Assembly (NCBI GenBank): GCA_041391225.1
Contig: JAWKOL010000005.1
Location: 1 to 64,000 of the forward strand
Direction of reading: 5' to 3'
DNA length: 64,000 nucleotides
DNA from: RI-153 sp041391225
GTDB lineage: Bacteria; Chloroflexota; Anaerolineae; Caldilineales; Caldilineaceae
Under the pieces are notes generated by a model. That model saw only the letters and a program-made list of their open reading frames with translations. It made no database searches and was not told where the DNA came from. Of the stretch, positions 39,370 to 50,051 are shown one piece after another. Position numbers and translations under genes: made by a program. Numbering within the stretch: position 1 is the first letter of the stretch; the number at the start of each line of letters is the position of its first letter.

Positions 39370-41022
39370 CTACGCCCGCTCCACCGCAATCGGCTGCTTG
39401 CGAATCTTGTAGCTCCCTGCCTTGGCCAGCACCTGATCCACGAACTGTTCGGGGATGTCCACCAGGCTGTGTTCCTGGCGGATGGCGATGGCGCCGATAG
39501 CCTTGCCGGGGATGTTGGCGTGGAAGGCTATCGTGCCCACGATGTCACCGGGACGGATGCCGTGTACCTTGCCAGCGTTGACGGCGAGGCGCACCATGCC
39601 CTTCTCCCGCGACTCAGTGGACCAGCGGCGATCTTCGCTGCGGTTGCCGCGGCTGTTCGGCGCAGGGCGTTCCTTGCGGTGCGCCGGTCTGGCGCGCTGT
39701 TCCTGCACCTCGCTGATCGGCGCAATTGGGCGCTGAGCGTCGTCGCCGCGGGCAAGTTTGAGCGCGGCGGCGGCGATCTCCAGCGGATCGTGGCCCTCCG
39801 CGACCAGGTCTTCGATCATCTGCTGCTCACGTGCGTAGCGCCCACGATCCAACTGACGGGCCAACTTACTCAGCAATTGCCCTTCGCGGTGACCAACGAT
39901 CTCGTCCACGGTGGGCAGCGTGGCCTTGGTGACGCTCTGATTGCTGTAGCCTTCGATGCGGCGCAGCCGCCACTGCTCTTGCGGCGTCACCAGCGAAATG
40001 GCCACGCCACTCTTGCCTGCTCGCCCAGTGCGCCCCACGCGGTGGACGTAGACTTCGGGATCCTGGGGCAGATCAAAGTTGAAGACGTGCGAAACGTCGT
40101 CGATGTCGAGGCCGCGGGCGGCCACGTCCGTCGCCACAAGCACCTTGATCTGATTCTGGCGGAAGCGGGCCAGCACGCCTTCACGCGCTTCCTGGCTCAA
40201 ATCACCGTTGAGGACCTCGGCCGCATAGCCGCGTGTGGTCAACTCGTTGGCCAACTCGCCGGTGCCGGCGCGTGTCCTGGCGAAGACGAGGCCGCGGGTC
40301 ACCGGCTCCACCTCGAACAGACGGGTGAGCGCCGACAGTTTGTCCTGTTGGTAGACCAGGTAGTAGCGCTGCTCGATGGCGTCCACCGTCAACTGTTTGC
40401 GTTCGATGGCAATAGACTGCGGCGAGCGCAGGTAGCGGTCGGCCAGACGGCGGATTTCGGGCGGCAGCGTGGCCGAGAAGAGCGCCGTCTGCCGCGAGGA
40501 CGGGGTCTGCTTGAGGATCGTCTCGATGTCTTCCACAAAGCCCATGCTCAACATCTCGTCGGCTTCGTCCAAAACGAGATACTGCACGTGGCTCAGATCC
40601 AGCGCGTGCTGGTTGATCAGGTCGATCATGCGGCCGGGGGTGCCGACGATCACGTCCACGCCCTTGCGGATGCGGCTGATCTGGCGAGCGTAGGGCTGTC
40701 CGCCGTACACGGCGAGGACACGCACGCCCAGGTGACGGCCCATCTCGAAGATGGCCTGCGCCACCTGCATCGCCAGTTCACGCGTCGGCGCAAGGACAAG
40801 TCCTTGCGGGAGCGACTGACCTGGTTCCAGCCCGTGCAGCATGGGCAGCGCGAAAGCGGCGGTCTTGCCCGTGCCGGTCTGCGCCTGGCCGATAACATCG
40901 TGGCCTTCCATCAGCACAGGGATCACGGCGGCCTGAATGGGGGTGGGTTCGGTGTAGCCAAGATCGGCTACGGCCTGCACCAGTTGGGGGTGCAGGTTCA
41001 GCTGCGAAAAAGCGTTACTCAT
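39370..41022 (-). CDS. DEAD-box RNA helicase with DbpA-type RNA-binding domain
   Basis: 550 residues from ATG 41022 (MSNAFSQLNLHPQL) with AGGAGA 5 nt upstream; the open frame extends 50 residues further upstream but that part holds the leader terminator. Motifs are in order: Q motif (EPTPIQ), I AQTGTGKT (about 48), Ia PTRELA, Ib TPGRM, II DEAD, III SAT, V VLVATDVAARGLDI and VI HRVGRTGRAG (about 335). A basic linker rich in Arg and Glu follows (about 430-470), and the C-terminal 75 residues (MVRLAVNAGKVHGIRPGDIVGTI) match the DbpA RNA-binding domain. It probably remodels rRNA or structured mRNA. Confidence 0.94.
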   Translation of the reverse strand: MSNAFSQLNLHPQLVQAVADLGYTEPTPIQAAVIPVLMEGHDVIGQAQTGTGKTAAFALPMLHGLEPGQSLPQGLVLAPTRELAMQVAQAIFEMGRHLGVRVLAVYGGQPYARQISRIRKGVDVIVGTPGRMIDLINQHALDLSHVQYLVLDEADEMLSMGFVEDIETILKQTPSSRQTALFSATLPPEIRRLADRYLRSPQSIAIERKQLTVDAIEQRYYLVYQQDKLSALTRLFEVEPVTRGLVFARTRAGTGELANELTTRGYAAEVLNGDLSQEAREGVLARFRQNQIKVLVATDVAARGLDIDDVSHVFNFDLPQDPEVYVHRVGRTGRAGKSGVAISLVTPQEQWRLRRIEGYSNQSVTKATLPTVDEIVGHREGQLLSKLARQLDRGRYAREQQMIEDLVAEGHDPLEIAAAALKLARGDDAQRPIAPISEVQEQRARPAHRKERPAPNSRGNRSEDRRWSTESREKGMVRLAVNAGKVHGIRPGDIVGTIAFHANIPGKAIGAIAIRQEHSLVDIPEQFVDQVLAKAGSYKIRKQPIAVERA

Positions 41023-41100
41023 TTGTCTCCTACTTGCGGTTATATCCCGGTTGCTTTCACAGCCGGCCCTGTCCGCAAGTAGCGAGCCATCTGTGGCAAC

Positions 41101-41125
41101 AAAAAACCCGACCCACATGGCCGGG
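41101..41125 (-). terminator. Terminator-like hairpin in the helicase leader
   Basis: On the minus strand CCCGGCC and GGTCGGG pair around a 5-nt loop (41125-41107), followed directly by TTTTTT (41106-41101). It lies about 80 bp upstream of the helicase start and downstream of any promoter in the 41130-41230 gap, so a transcript would have to pass it to reach the gene. Confidence 0.7.
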
Positions 41126-41230
41126 CGACCCGTTGCCTGCTTTTCCATCGGTGAACATCTCTCTGGCTGCAAGGCAACTTAGCCAGTTTATCACAGCGCA
41201 TTCAAAATCGAAAGAATCGGATCGGCTTTT

Positions 41231-41258
41231 TTGCATTCATCTTTTGAGTTGATAAGAT
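41231..41258 (+). promoter_or_regulatory. Candidate promoter of second P450 gene
   Basis: TTGCAT (41231-41236), a 16-nt spacer and TAAGAT (41253-41258), about 50 bp upstream of ATG 41308, in an AT-rich pocket. Confidence 0.5.
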
Positions 41259-41307
41259 GAACATAATCAAATCTGAACATTACCGAACCAGCGACTGAGT
41301 CAACGCC

Positions 41308-42689
41308 ATGCAAACCTACACCGGTCTCGATCTCCCCGTGTCTCCCGCGCCAGGACCGCGCCCCCTGCCCGTGATCGGCAATGTGCTGCGTTTCGGCAAC
41401 GAGAAGAACATCCTCTTCCACTTCATCGATCTTTGGCACGAATACGGCGACGTCGCCCACGTGAAACTGGGATCGCTGCATGTCTACGTGGTGGCCGAGC
41501 CGGAAAACGTGCATCACGTGCTGGTGAAGAACCCCAACAACTACATCAAGGGCAATGGCTACACCGGTTTTCGCCTGCTGGTGGGCCAGGGGTTGGTGAC
41601 CAGCGACGGTGACCTGTGGTGGCGACAGCGCCGCCTGATGCAGCCGTCGTTCACGCCCAAATCCATCGTGCAGTACTTCGAGATGATGGTGGAGACGACG
41701 GAACGAATGTTGGAAAGGTGGAACCCCTCCCCAACCCTCCCCGCGATGCAGGGAGGGAGTCTGATCATGGACGATGAGATGACGCGGTTGACGATGAGCA
41801 TCATCAGCAAGGCCATTTTCGGCGTGGATCTGGGCGAGGAATCGGGCGAGGTGAGCGAGGCGTTCCACGACGCGTTTGCGTTTGTCACGGCGCGCACCAT
41901 GAGCGCGTTCGCGCTGCCGCTGTCGGTGCCGCTGCCAAGTCACCGTCAATTCACACGCAGCCTGCGCATCATCGACGATTTTGTGGGCCGACAGATCGAG
42001 AAGGGACGCCGCCACGAAAGCGATACGCTGCTCTCCATTCTCCTGCGCGCCCGCGACGAGGAGACCGGCGCCGCCATGAGCGAAAAGCAACTGCGCGACG
42101 AGGTGGTGACGCTCTTCCTGGCCGGCTTCGAGACCACGGCGCGCAGCCTCACGTGGGGCTGGTACCTGCTGGCGCGGCACCCACACATCCAGGATCGCCT
42201 GATCGCCGAAGTGGATCGGGTCCTCGGGCAGCGGCGGCCCACCATTGAGGATCTGCATCATCTCGTCTACACCCGCCTGGTTGTGGACGAAGCCCTGCGT
42301 CTTTACCCGCCCACGGCGCTGCTCGGTCGCCAGATTGTCGAGGACGACGTGATCGGCGGCTATCGCGTCACGGCGGGTGGCATCATCATGCTGGCGCCGT
42401 ATCTCACCCACCGTCTGCCCAACATCTGGCCCGATCCTGAACGCTTCGATCCCGAGCGATTTCTGCCCGAAGCAGCCGCGCAGCGCCCCAAGTCGGCATA
42501 CATCCCGTTCATCAGCGGTCCGCGTGTCTGCCTGGGCAACAACTTTGCCCTCATGGACAAGACGCTTGCCTTCGCCATGACCGCGCAACGTTACCGCACC
42601 GGCCACCCTACCGAAGAGATCGGCGCGCCTTCCGCGGCTCCACCTGCCCGCTGCAACCAACGCGCCTACGCCTTGATCCCCGTCGTTAG
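41308..42689 (+). CDS. Cytochrome P450 (second copy; late frameshift)
   Basis: About 460 residues. Close paralogue of the P450 at 37913-39270, sharing HHVLVKN, GFRLLVGQGLVTSDGDLW and RLMQP in the N-terminal half. FLAGFETTARSLTW (I helix, about 270), VDEALRLYPPTALL (E-x-x-R, about 328) and FISGPRVCLGNNFALMD (heme Cys, about 408) are present. Near 42625 the frame slips: the other frame ends in AFRGSTCPLQPTRLRLDPRR with stop 42687-42689, a normal P450 end, whereas the original frame runs on to 42780 in unrelated residues. A repeat-like insertion lies at 41723-41759. Confidence 0.9.
41723..41759. repeat. CT-rich palindromic repeat inside the P450 coding sequence
   Basis: CCCTCCC and GGGAGGG at 41735-41757 are inverted around CGCGATGCA, preceded by a CCCCTCCCCAA-type stretch. 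It encodes NPSPTLPAMQGGS between the conserved ERW and MDDEM positions, where the paralogue has four residues fewer and no such repeat. It looks like an intergenic-type repeat that landed in a surface loop. Confidence 0.6.
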
Positions 42690-42999
42690 CGGATGTTCCA
42701 CGTCTAACCAATTCCTTTACCGCATCTGTAATGATTTGCGTATGGCAATTGTAAGTCGCGGTCTTTTGCCGTACAATTGACCTGTCGATTCGACCAGAAA
42801 ATCGCGATTCATTGTCTGGATGTCATCAGCCTCACCGTCTCCGCATTCCATCCAGAGCCGCCTGTCCAAGTCTCTAGCCTGAAATCTCAGTGTGCAACGG
42901 CACATTCTTCTATTGGCGTATGCATCGCTGATCTGCTGCGTATTTCCCGATAGAAGTCAGGTTTTGTGAACCCTGTATCTTTCAAAACTGGAAACGATC
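42690..42999. other. Intergenic region without recognised features
   Basis: 310 bp with no gene, RNA or strong hairpin that I can support. It is AT-richer than flanking genes and presumably carries the promoter of the giant protease gene. Confidence 0.5.
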
Positions 43000-45900
43000 A
43001 TGAACCCTACCCTCGTACGCATTCGTCGATTGTCTGTCTGGCTTCTGTTGATCCTGGCGCTTTCGTTGACAGGCATCGAACTTGCCTACGCTCAAGGTGG
43101 AAGAACCGCCTAAACCCGGGCCGGAAGTGGCGGCTGGCGCTGTGGACGCGGCGTGGGCGGCTTGGGAAGCCCTGCCGATGGACGCAAAAGCGAAGCGTAG
43201 ATCCACGGATTCTGGCCGAGTTTCGAGGTGAAATCGAGCCGACACACCTGGCCAGAGTCACATCCGAGCCGAGCGCGGACGGCGCTTCCGTCGGCCAGAC
43301 TCGCTTCCGCTGATCTTGCACACACAGGCAAATGTGGAAGCCCTCTCGCAGCGTGTCTACGCATCTGCCGCCGAGCAACGCGCCGCCGTGGTGGACGAAC
43401 TTAACGATGTGGCCCAGCGTGCTCAGGCGCCGCTGCGCGTCCTTACTCGACGGACGTCGTCGACTGGGCGCGGTGACTGCCTATCAGCCGTTCAGCGTGG
43501 TCAACGCTTTGGCCGTGGAAGGTGATCTGTCCACAGTGTGGCTCTCCTGGCGCAACGGGGCGACGTGGCGCGGATCGCGGCCAACTATCCGCTGGTGCGC
43601 TCGTGGGATCGGTCTTTTGCCGCGGATGACGAGGCTGGCGCCGCCACAGCCGCACAGACGCCTGCCTACCCCTGGAACATCCCATTCGTCGGCGCGGACC
43701 GTGTCTGGCAGACGCTTGGTGTGCGCGGCGAGGGCGCGGTGGTGGGTGGTTTCGACACTGGCGTCACCTTCGAGCACCCCGCCCTCGTCAGCGCCTACCG
43801 TGGCTATGTGGCGGAATCGGTGTTCGAGCACAACTACAACTGGTTCGAGCCGAACGGCGATCTCTACGCCGACGGCAACCTCGGCCCCAGCGCCAGTGAC
43901 GAGCCATACGACTGCGACTATTTCACGCACGGCACACACACCATGGGGACCATGATCGGCGACGGCGGCAGCCAAGAAACGGCCATCGGTATGGCGCCTG
44001 CCGCGCCTGGATCGCTGTGCCGGGCATCTGTGGCAGAACCATGCCCGGTGATCTCTCCGACGATATCGGCGCATCAAGGCGTTTCAGTGGTTCCTCTGCC
44101 CCACCGATCTTTTCCGGCGATCTCGCCACGGCCGACTGCACCAAAGCCCCCGACGTGATCAACAACTCCTGGGGCAGCGCCAATCCCGTGGATACGCTGT
44201 TCCAGCCCGCGGTGCAGGCGCTGCGCGCCGCAGGCACCACAGTCGTTTTCGCAGCCGGGAACACAGGACGCCCTGGCAGCATCAGTTCCCCTGGTCATCT
44301 GCCCGAGGCGATCACCGTCGGCGCTGTGGACAGCAGCAGCAATCTGGCTTATTTCAGCTCACAAGGCCCTGCCTTCCACGATTTGGAGTTGAAGCCTAAC
44401 CTCTCCGCCCCTGGTGTGTCGGTGCGCTCTTCGATTGGGCGCAGTGGTACGACTTCGATCCGGCACGTCGATGGCGGCGCCGCATGTGGCAGGGCTGGTG
44501 GCGTTGCTTGTGTCCGCCGATCTGCAAGACGACGTGCGCGACTTCACGGTGGACGAGATCGAGCAGATCATCCTCTCCACCGTCACCGATGCCGGTGTTT
44601 TCGGCCCTGATTATCTCTACGGCGAAGGGATCATGAATGCCTTCGCCGCCGTGCGTTGGGCGCTGACTGCCGGCGAATTGACCGGCGTCGTGCGTGGGAC
44701 TGACAGCACGCCCATCGCCGCGGCGACGATCCATGGCGTGAACCTGGATACCGGCGACGTCTTCACCAACACCACCGACAGCCAGGGCTTCTTCTCGCTC
44801 TCCGCGCCGGCAGGTAAGTACAACCTGACCGTGAGCCACCCGTATTTCGAGACGAAAACCGTTGTGGATCAACGTGTGATCGCCGGCGCGCTGACCACGG
44901 TCAACGTGCCGATGGCGTCGAAGACCCTCGCTCTGTTCATGGGGCAAGTGCGCAACGGCGATCAGCCTGTTGCCGGCGCACGCATCTACTTCAAGGATCT
45001 GCTCACACTGGAAGCGACCTCGGACGCAGACGGCTACTTCAATTTCAATTTGCCGCCGGGGACCTATACGCTGGCTGTGGAAGCGCACGGGTACAAGTAT
45101 GCGGAGCGGAGCGTCACTGTCACCGCGCAGGGGGCGGGTGTCACCTTCTCGCTTGTGCCTCGCGCCTTCGATCCTGCTCGTCAATGCCGACGCCTCAGCC
45201 GGCTGGTTCTTTGGCTGGCCTGTCCATCACTACTTCGAGTGGGCGCTGAGCGAGCACGACTATCTCTACGATCTTTGGGACATCCAGTACACCAGTTTCC
45301 AGGATCAGCAGCAGATGATCGATGGAACGATGGGGAGCGGCATCCCCTCGCTGTCCACGCTTCAGCGTTACGATGTTGTGATTTGGGTACACAGCGGGTG
45401 TGGCTATTACCGGTGCAGTTGGGGCAATCCGATGGCCATCAATGCCGATGACGTGCTCATGGATTTCCTCGACGGTGGTGGACGGCTGCTGATTTCGGGG
45501 CAGGACATCAGCTCAATGGACGGCGACAACGGCTTCTATGATCGCTACCTCAATGCCGATCTCCTGTCCGACGACGGCGCTGCCGAGACTGAGTCGATCA
45601 CCGGACTGAACTTCCTGGACGGCCTGGCGTTGGAGATCACCAATGCAAGCCTGTATGGGTCGTCTAACAGCACTTCCTACCTGAGCCTGATGCAGTGGCC
45701 AGCAGCGGTGGATCTTTCCCCTGTGTTGACGTACGATGTCACAGATACAGCTGCCGCACTGGCTGTGGCCCCCTGTCGCGAAGACTACCGCGCCGTCTAC
45801 CTTGCGATGGGGTACGAGAACGTAGCGCCGCGCGCCGATCTGCGCAGCGATGACATGTCGGCGCTGGTCGTTCGTTCCATCGATTGGTTGACGAACTCGC

Positions 45901-48900
45901 AACCGCTGCGAATCTTTCACATCAATAGCATGGTTGAGGAGCTTTCAGGCGCAGCGGATTCGCGCCAGGATTTCACGATTCTGTTGGAAAACAACGGCGT
46001 CGATCCGCTCGATGTGTCTTTGGCGCTCTCCGGTGCAAACTGGCCGGTGTCTTTGCTCTTCGAAAGCACACCTGTGGGCGATAGCCTGCTCATCGATGGA
46101 TGCAGCAGCGCGCAACTTCATCTCTGGGTCGAGATCCCACACGATGCACAGATCGAAGAGACCGACACTGTAACGCTGACCGTGACTTCGCCGCAGTCGC
46201 TCATCCCGACGCAGTCGGCGACGTACGTCACCCGCATGATGCCGCAGTGGCAGGCCGGCAGCCCGATGCAAAACAGCTACAGAGATGCGATGGTGACAAC
46301 TGTCCCTGGATCGCCCAATGTCTACATCATGGGTGGCTTCAGCGACTTCGAAGCCGTTGCCGATGTATCGGTCTACGATGCTTGCAGCGACGCCTGGTCA
46401 TCGACGACATCGTTGCCCGTACCTTTGGCCGCCGCTGCCATCGGCACGATTGGGCGCAAGGTCTACGTGGCCGGTGGTGTGGCCAACTATGACCTGGACA
46501 GCCAGTCAACGATTTCCGACAAACTGTGGATCTATGACCTCGACACCGGCGCATGGCAAGAGGGGCCGCCGCTGCCGTTCCCGGTGGTGCCGAGTAGCGG
46601 CGCTGTGTGGCGAGATCGGTTCTATGTGCTCGGTGGCTACGACAGCAACGGTTACACGGAGCTTATGCTCTACTTCGATGTCACCACGGCCCAGTGGATC
46701 ATCCTTGAGGAGCCGCTGCCGTTCAGCGACAATACCTATTCGACCTCCGCCGCCACGTTGAACGATGAGATCTACGTCGTCAACAGCGAGCGGTCGTGGG
46801 ACGACATGAACGTCTACAGCCCTGCCGACAATACCTGGCGTATGGCAACCGGACACCAGATCTATCGCTATGCCGCTTCTTTGATTGCCGACGGCGGTTA
46901 CCTCTATCTGGTGGGTGGCTACACGTCCAGTGGCTATGGCGCCGAACGCTACGATCCGGTGTTGGATGATTGGACCCTGCTTTCGTCGTTCAACTACCGA
47001 GATCGTGCCGGCGCCGCCGTCGGCGTGGCCAATGATCGGCTGATCGTGACAGGCGGTCGGGCCGGTACAGCACATACAGAGATTCTGGTGCTGAGCCGCA
47101 ACTTCTGCGATTCGACCGCGCTGGCTGTCTTCCCTTCGGTTGGCGTTGGCGAAACACTCGAGCTAGAGATCGTACTTGAAACGAATGACGCGTCGGTCGT
47201 CGATGCGCGGTTTACAGCGCCGATTCCGCCCGAGATCACCTTCGATTCGTTCGTCGAGAACCCGTTGGGTGCAATCTATAACGCTGCCGGCCACAATGTC
47301 GAGTGGCAGGGGACCCTGCCCGGCGGCGCGTCGATCTCGACTCGGTTCTCACTGCGTGCGCCGAATGACGCGACGCCGGAGACAACGTACAACGGCACTG
47401 TCACCTTCGATGGCGCCGGCCATTCGTTCACGCGTTCCTGGTGGGCGCTGGTGCAGGCTGCCGACTTTTCGTTGAGCGAGAAGCTGGTCCACGCGCCCAC
47501 CATCATCGAGGGTGAACGCCTCACCTACACCGTCGACCTGCGGACGAACCACCGTCGGCGGCGAAGTGAGTTTCCAGGATACGCTGCCCAGCGTGCTCAA
47601 CCTGGTCCCCGATTCGTTGTCGGCCACCGTGGGCGAGGTTCTATTCGAGCCAGTGCAGAAGATGCTGACGTGGAGCGGCGTCCTGGTGCAGAATGTCGGC
47701 GCGATCTTCAATAGCACCGAAAATTACATGTGGGGCGACAGCGATGCCAAGGGCGACGTGCGCGATGTCCTGTTCACCTGGGACGAAGTCGCCGACACCG
47801 GGCGCTTCGTCATCAACGGAGATGATCGGGTTGAGTGTGATCAAGCAATCGGCTTCGACTTCCCGTTCTACGGCGAGACGCACACCGAACTCTGTATAAG
47901 CACCAACGGCTATATGACCCTGGGCGAGAACGCCATCTATTCGATCTATCCTTACTGCCCCTTCCCCAACAGCTACCCGGTGGGCATTATTGCCGGCCAT
48001 GCGCAAGACCTGGTTGTGGTGGACGGCATCTACGCTGAGACCCTCGGCCAGGCGCCCAATCGGCGGTTGATCGTTCAGTGGAAGGACGCCCGCCGCTACG
48101 GGTACGACTATGAGCCGACCGTCGATTTCCAGATCGTCCTCTTTGAAACGGGGGACATCGAGGTGCGCGTACAGCGGACCCCCGCTGTGCGTAGTTCCGA
48201 CGTGATTGTCGGCGTGCAGGCGCCCTCGGGCGCCCTGGGAACAACCTACGCCGGCGGCTCGCCGCCTCAGCATGACCTGTTGGCAGTCAAGTTCCTGGCG
48301 CCTGGCCGCAGCAGTGGCGGACCCAGCGCGCAGGTTGCGTACGCGGTCTCGTTGGCGCCCGGCGTCGACGCCAACACAACGTTGACCAATACTGCGTTGC
48401 TGCAAACGCCGTCGGGTCCGCTGGAGAGCAGCGTATCGGTGCTGGCCAACCCGCTTTCGTTCGATGGTTCCAGCGCGCAGGCGGCTCTGGACGAGGTGCC
48501 GGTGGGGCAGCCCCTCAACTACGAATTCGTTGTTCGCAACACCGGCCTGGTGACGGCAACCAACGCCCAACTGCGAAATGCGCTCCCGTCCGAGCTGGCC
48601 TACGTGCCGGATACGCTCACCTGCTCGATGGAAACGTGCAGCGCCACGGCCAATCGCATCACCTGGCAGGGCGCGGTCGGGCCGGGCCAGGCTGTGACTG
48701 TCACCTACAGCGCCACTGTGGACATCCGCGTGCCTGATCTCACCGTCGTCGAGAACACAGCACAGATCGACGATGGCTACGGCGTCACCACCGAAATTTC
48801 GGCGACTGTGCATGCCCGCCAGGCCGATCTGGCCGGCTCCTTCGTCGAAGTGGATCCGCCCATCGTGCGCCCCGGCGACACCGTGACCTACACCATCTAC

Positions 48901-49362
48901 CTGCGCAACTCCGGCGGCGAAGACGTTGTTGTGGACGCCTACCACGCACTGCCGCCGGGCATGAGCTACATAGCTGGATCGCTCTGGTGTGGCGCGGGCG
49001 TCTGCGACATGCAAGACGATACCATCCACTGGCAGGGGCTGTTGAATCGGCGTGTGTTGATGCCTGTGCGCATCCGGGCGCAGATCGCAGCCGATGTTGC
49101 GCCTGGCTCCAGGGTCGTGGGTTCGCTGGAACTGCAACGGGCGGATCGCACCGAGCCGTACACAATGTCGACGCAGTTCTGGTTGGAGCAGCTTTTCTAC
49201 CTCGGCGGTATCCTGGAAGTAGATTGGCGACTCTACCTGCCCATCACAAAGCAACAGCAGTACCTGGAAGTGGTGCCTGTCCCCTTGCCGACGCCGACGC
49301 CACTGCCCTTCGCCACACCGCTACCGTCGGTGTTGCCCACGCCGACGCCCCATAGGCGTTAA
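43000..49362 (+). CDS. Giant secreted S8 (subtilisin-like) peptidase with Kelch and DUF11 repeats (multiple frameshifts)
   Basis: About 2120 residues if joined. A signal peptide ends in AYA/QGG (about 32). A propeptide-like region (43110-43650) is read in changing frames. The catalytic Asp is in VVGGFDTGV (43742), His in HGTHTMGTM (43929), Asn in INNSWGS and VVFAAGN, and Ser in GTSMAAPHVAG (near 44470, out of frame with the preceding block). Two carboxypeptidase-regulatory-like beta domains follow (44660-45140), then a Rossmann-like/ThuA-like segment (45180-45900), Kelch-type blades (46290-47090), three to four DUF11-type beta domains (47090-49170), and a Pro/Thr tail after LYLPITK. Indels lie near 43100, 43450, 44000, 44470, 45170 and 47550. 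The last residues HRR and the stop are encoded by the repeat that begins at 49355. Confidence 0.85.
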
Positions 49363-49480
49363 GTTGCGTCGTAGATACAAGTGCCGGGGACTTATCGCCG
49401 CAGCGAGGCGGGACATTCACTCCTGGCAACACGTCCAACGTGAAGTCCCCGGCACTTTCGCTGGTCCTTATCTTAACGCC
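49355..49480. repeat. 126-bp inverted-repeat element, copy A
   Basis: Outer ends GGCGTTAAG (49355-49363) and CTTAACGCC (49472-49480). The inner 79-bp segment, 49379-49457, is bounded by AAGTGCCGGGGACTT and its exact complement AAGTCCCCGGCACTT. The TAA in the left outer end is the stop codon of the giant protease gene. Copy B is at 53143-53270 with the inner segment in the opposite orientation. Confidence 0.85.
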
Positions 49481-49514
49481 TACGCCGTCGCCCTCCGGGT
49501 GATGTTCTGCGGAT

Positions 49515-49576
49515 GCGGTAGACAATGGGCGCCTGAGATTGACTGTCAATCTCGGGCGCCCATTTTGTCTGCCGCA
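49515..49576. terminator. Strong bidirectional terminator
   Basis: A long stem: GCGGTAGACAATGGGCGCC through GAGATTGA pairs with TCAATCTC through GGGCGCCCATTTTGTCTGCCGC, with a 3-nt loop and one bulge, and an internal TTTTGT. It lies between the protease gene and the convergent glutaredoxin-like gene. An AATCGCCC-type octamer run (49577-49617) follows up to the glutaredoxin stop. Confidence 0.85.
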
Positions 49577-49621
49577 TCAATCAATCGCCCAATCTCTTAA
49601 TCGCCGAATCGCCAAACCACC

Positions 49622-49855
49622 TTAGCTGACCGGCGTATTCAGCTTCGCCATCAACTGCGTGGTCGACGGCTCGGTGAGCACGCTGCCATCGGGGAAGAGG
49701 ATGGTCGGCACCGAACGGTGACCGTTGTTCAGCTTCTCCACCAACTCTACTGCGTCCTCGTCGTGGGTGATATCCACCTCTACAAAATTCACCTTGAGCG
49801 ATTCCATCACCTTTTTGGCGCGCCAACAATCAGGGCACCAGGTGGTGGTGTACAT
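49622..49855 (-). CDS. Glutaredoxin-like small thiol-redox protein
   Basis: 77 residues. The fold begins MYTTTWCPDCWRAKKVMESL with the CPDC active site at about 7-10. Next come the cis-Pro loop SVPTILFPDGS (about 49) and the C-terminal helix. The short length and CxxC place it with the NrdH/mycoredoxin type of glutaredoxin-like proteins that reduce disulfides. The ATG at 49855 is the natural start. It is divergent from the FAD/Fe-S dehydrogenase gene. Confidence 0.9.
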   Translation of the reverse strand: MYTTTWCPDCWRAKKVMESLKVNFVEVDITHDEDAVELVEKLNNGHRSVPTILFPDGSVLTEPSTTQLMAKLNTPVS

Positions 49856-50051
49856 AACAACTTGCGACTGCGCTGTTTGCAGTATGGTTCATGAATCGTG
49901 TTTCCCTTTTGTGCTGGTGGCATGTTCCGCTACAGTTCCGCCGTTATTCATCCGCCGTTATTCTATCGACACGTTCAGCGTACGTCGGTGTGCATTGCTA
50001 CAAAAAGTATAGCGAACCCAAGTATAGCCAACTCCGAGGAAACGAACAAAC

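Noticed and set aside
39295..41082. 595-residue open frame on the plus strand
   Set aside because: It is antisense to the DEAD-box helicase, which carries all conserved motifs in order.
42690..42780. C-terminal extension of the second P450 to 42780
   Set aside because: A normal P450 end with stop at 42689 is found in the adjacent frame. The extension has no similarity to the paralogue.
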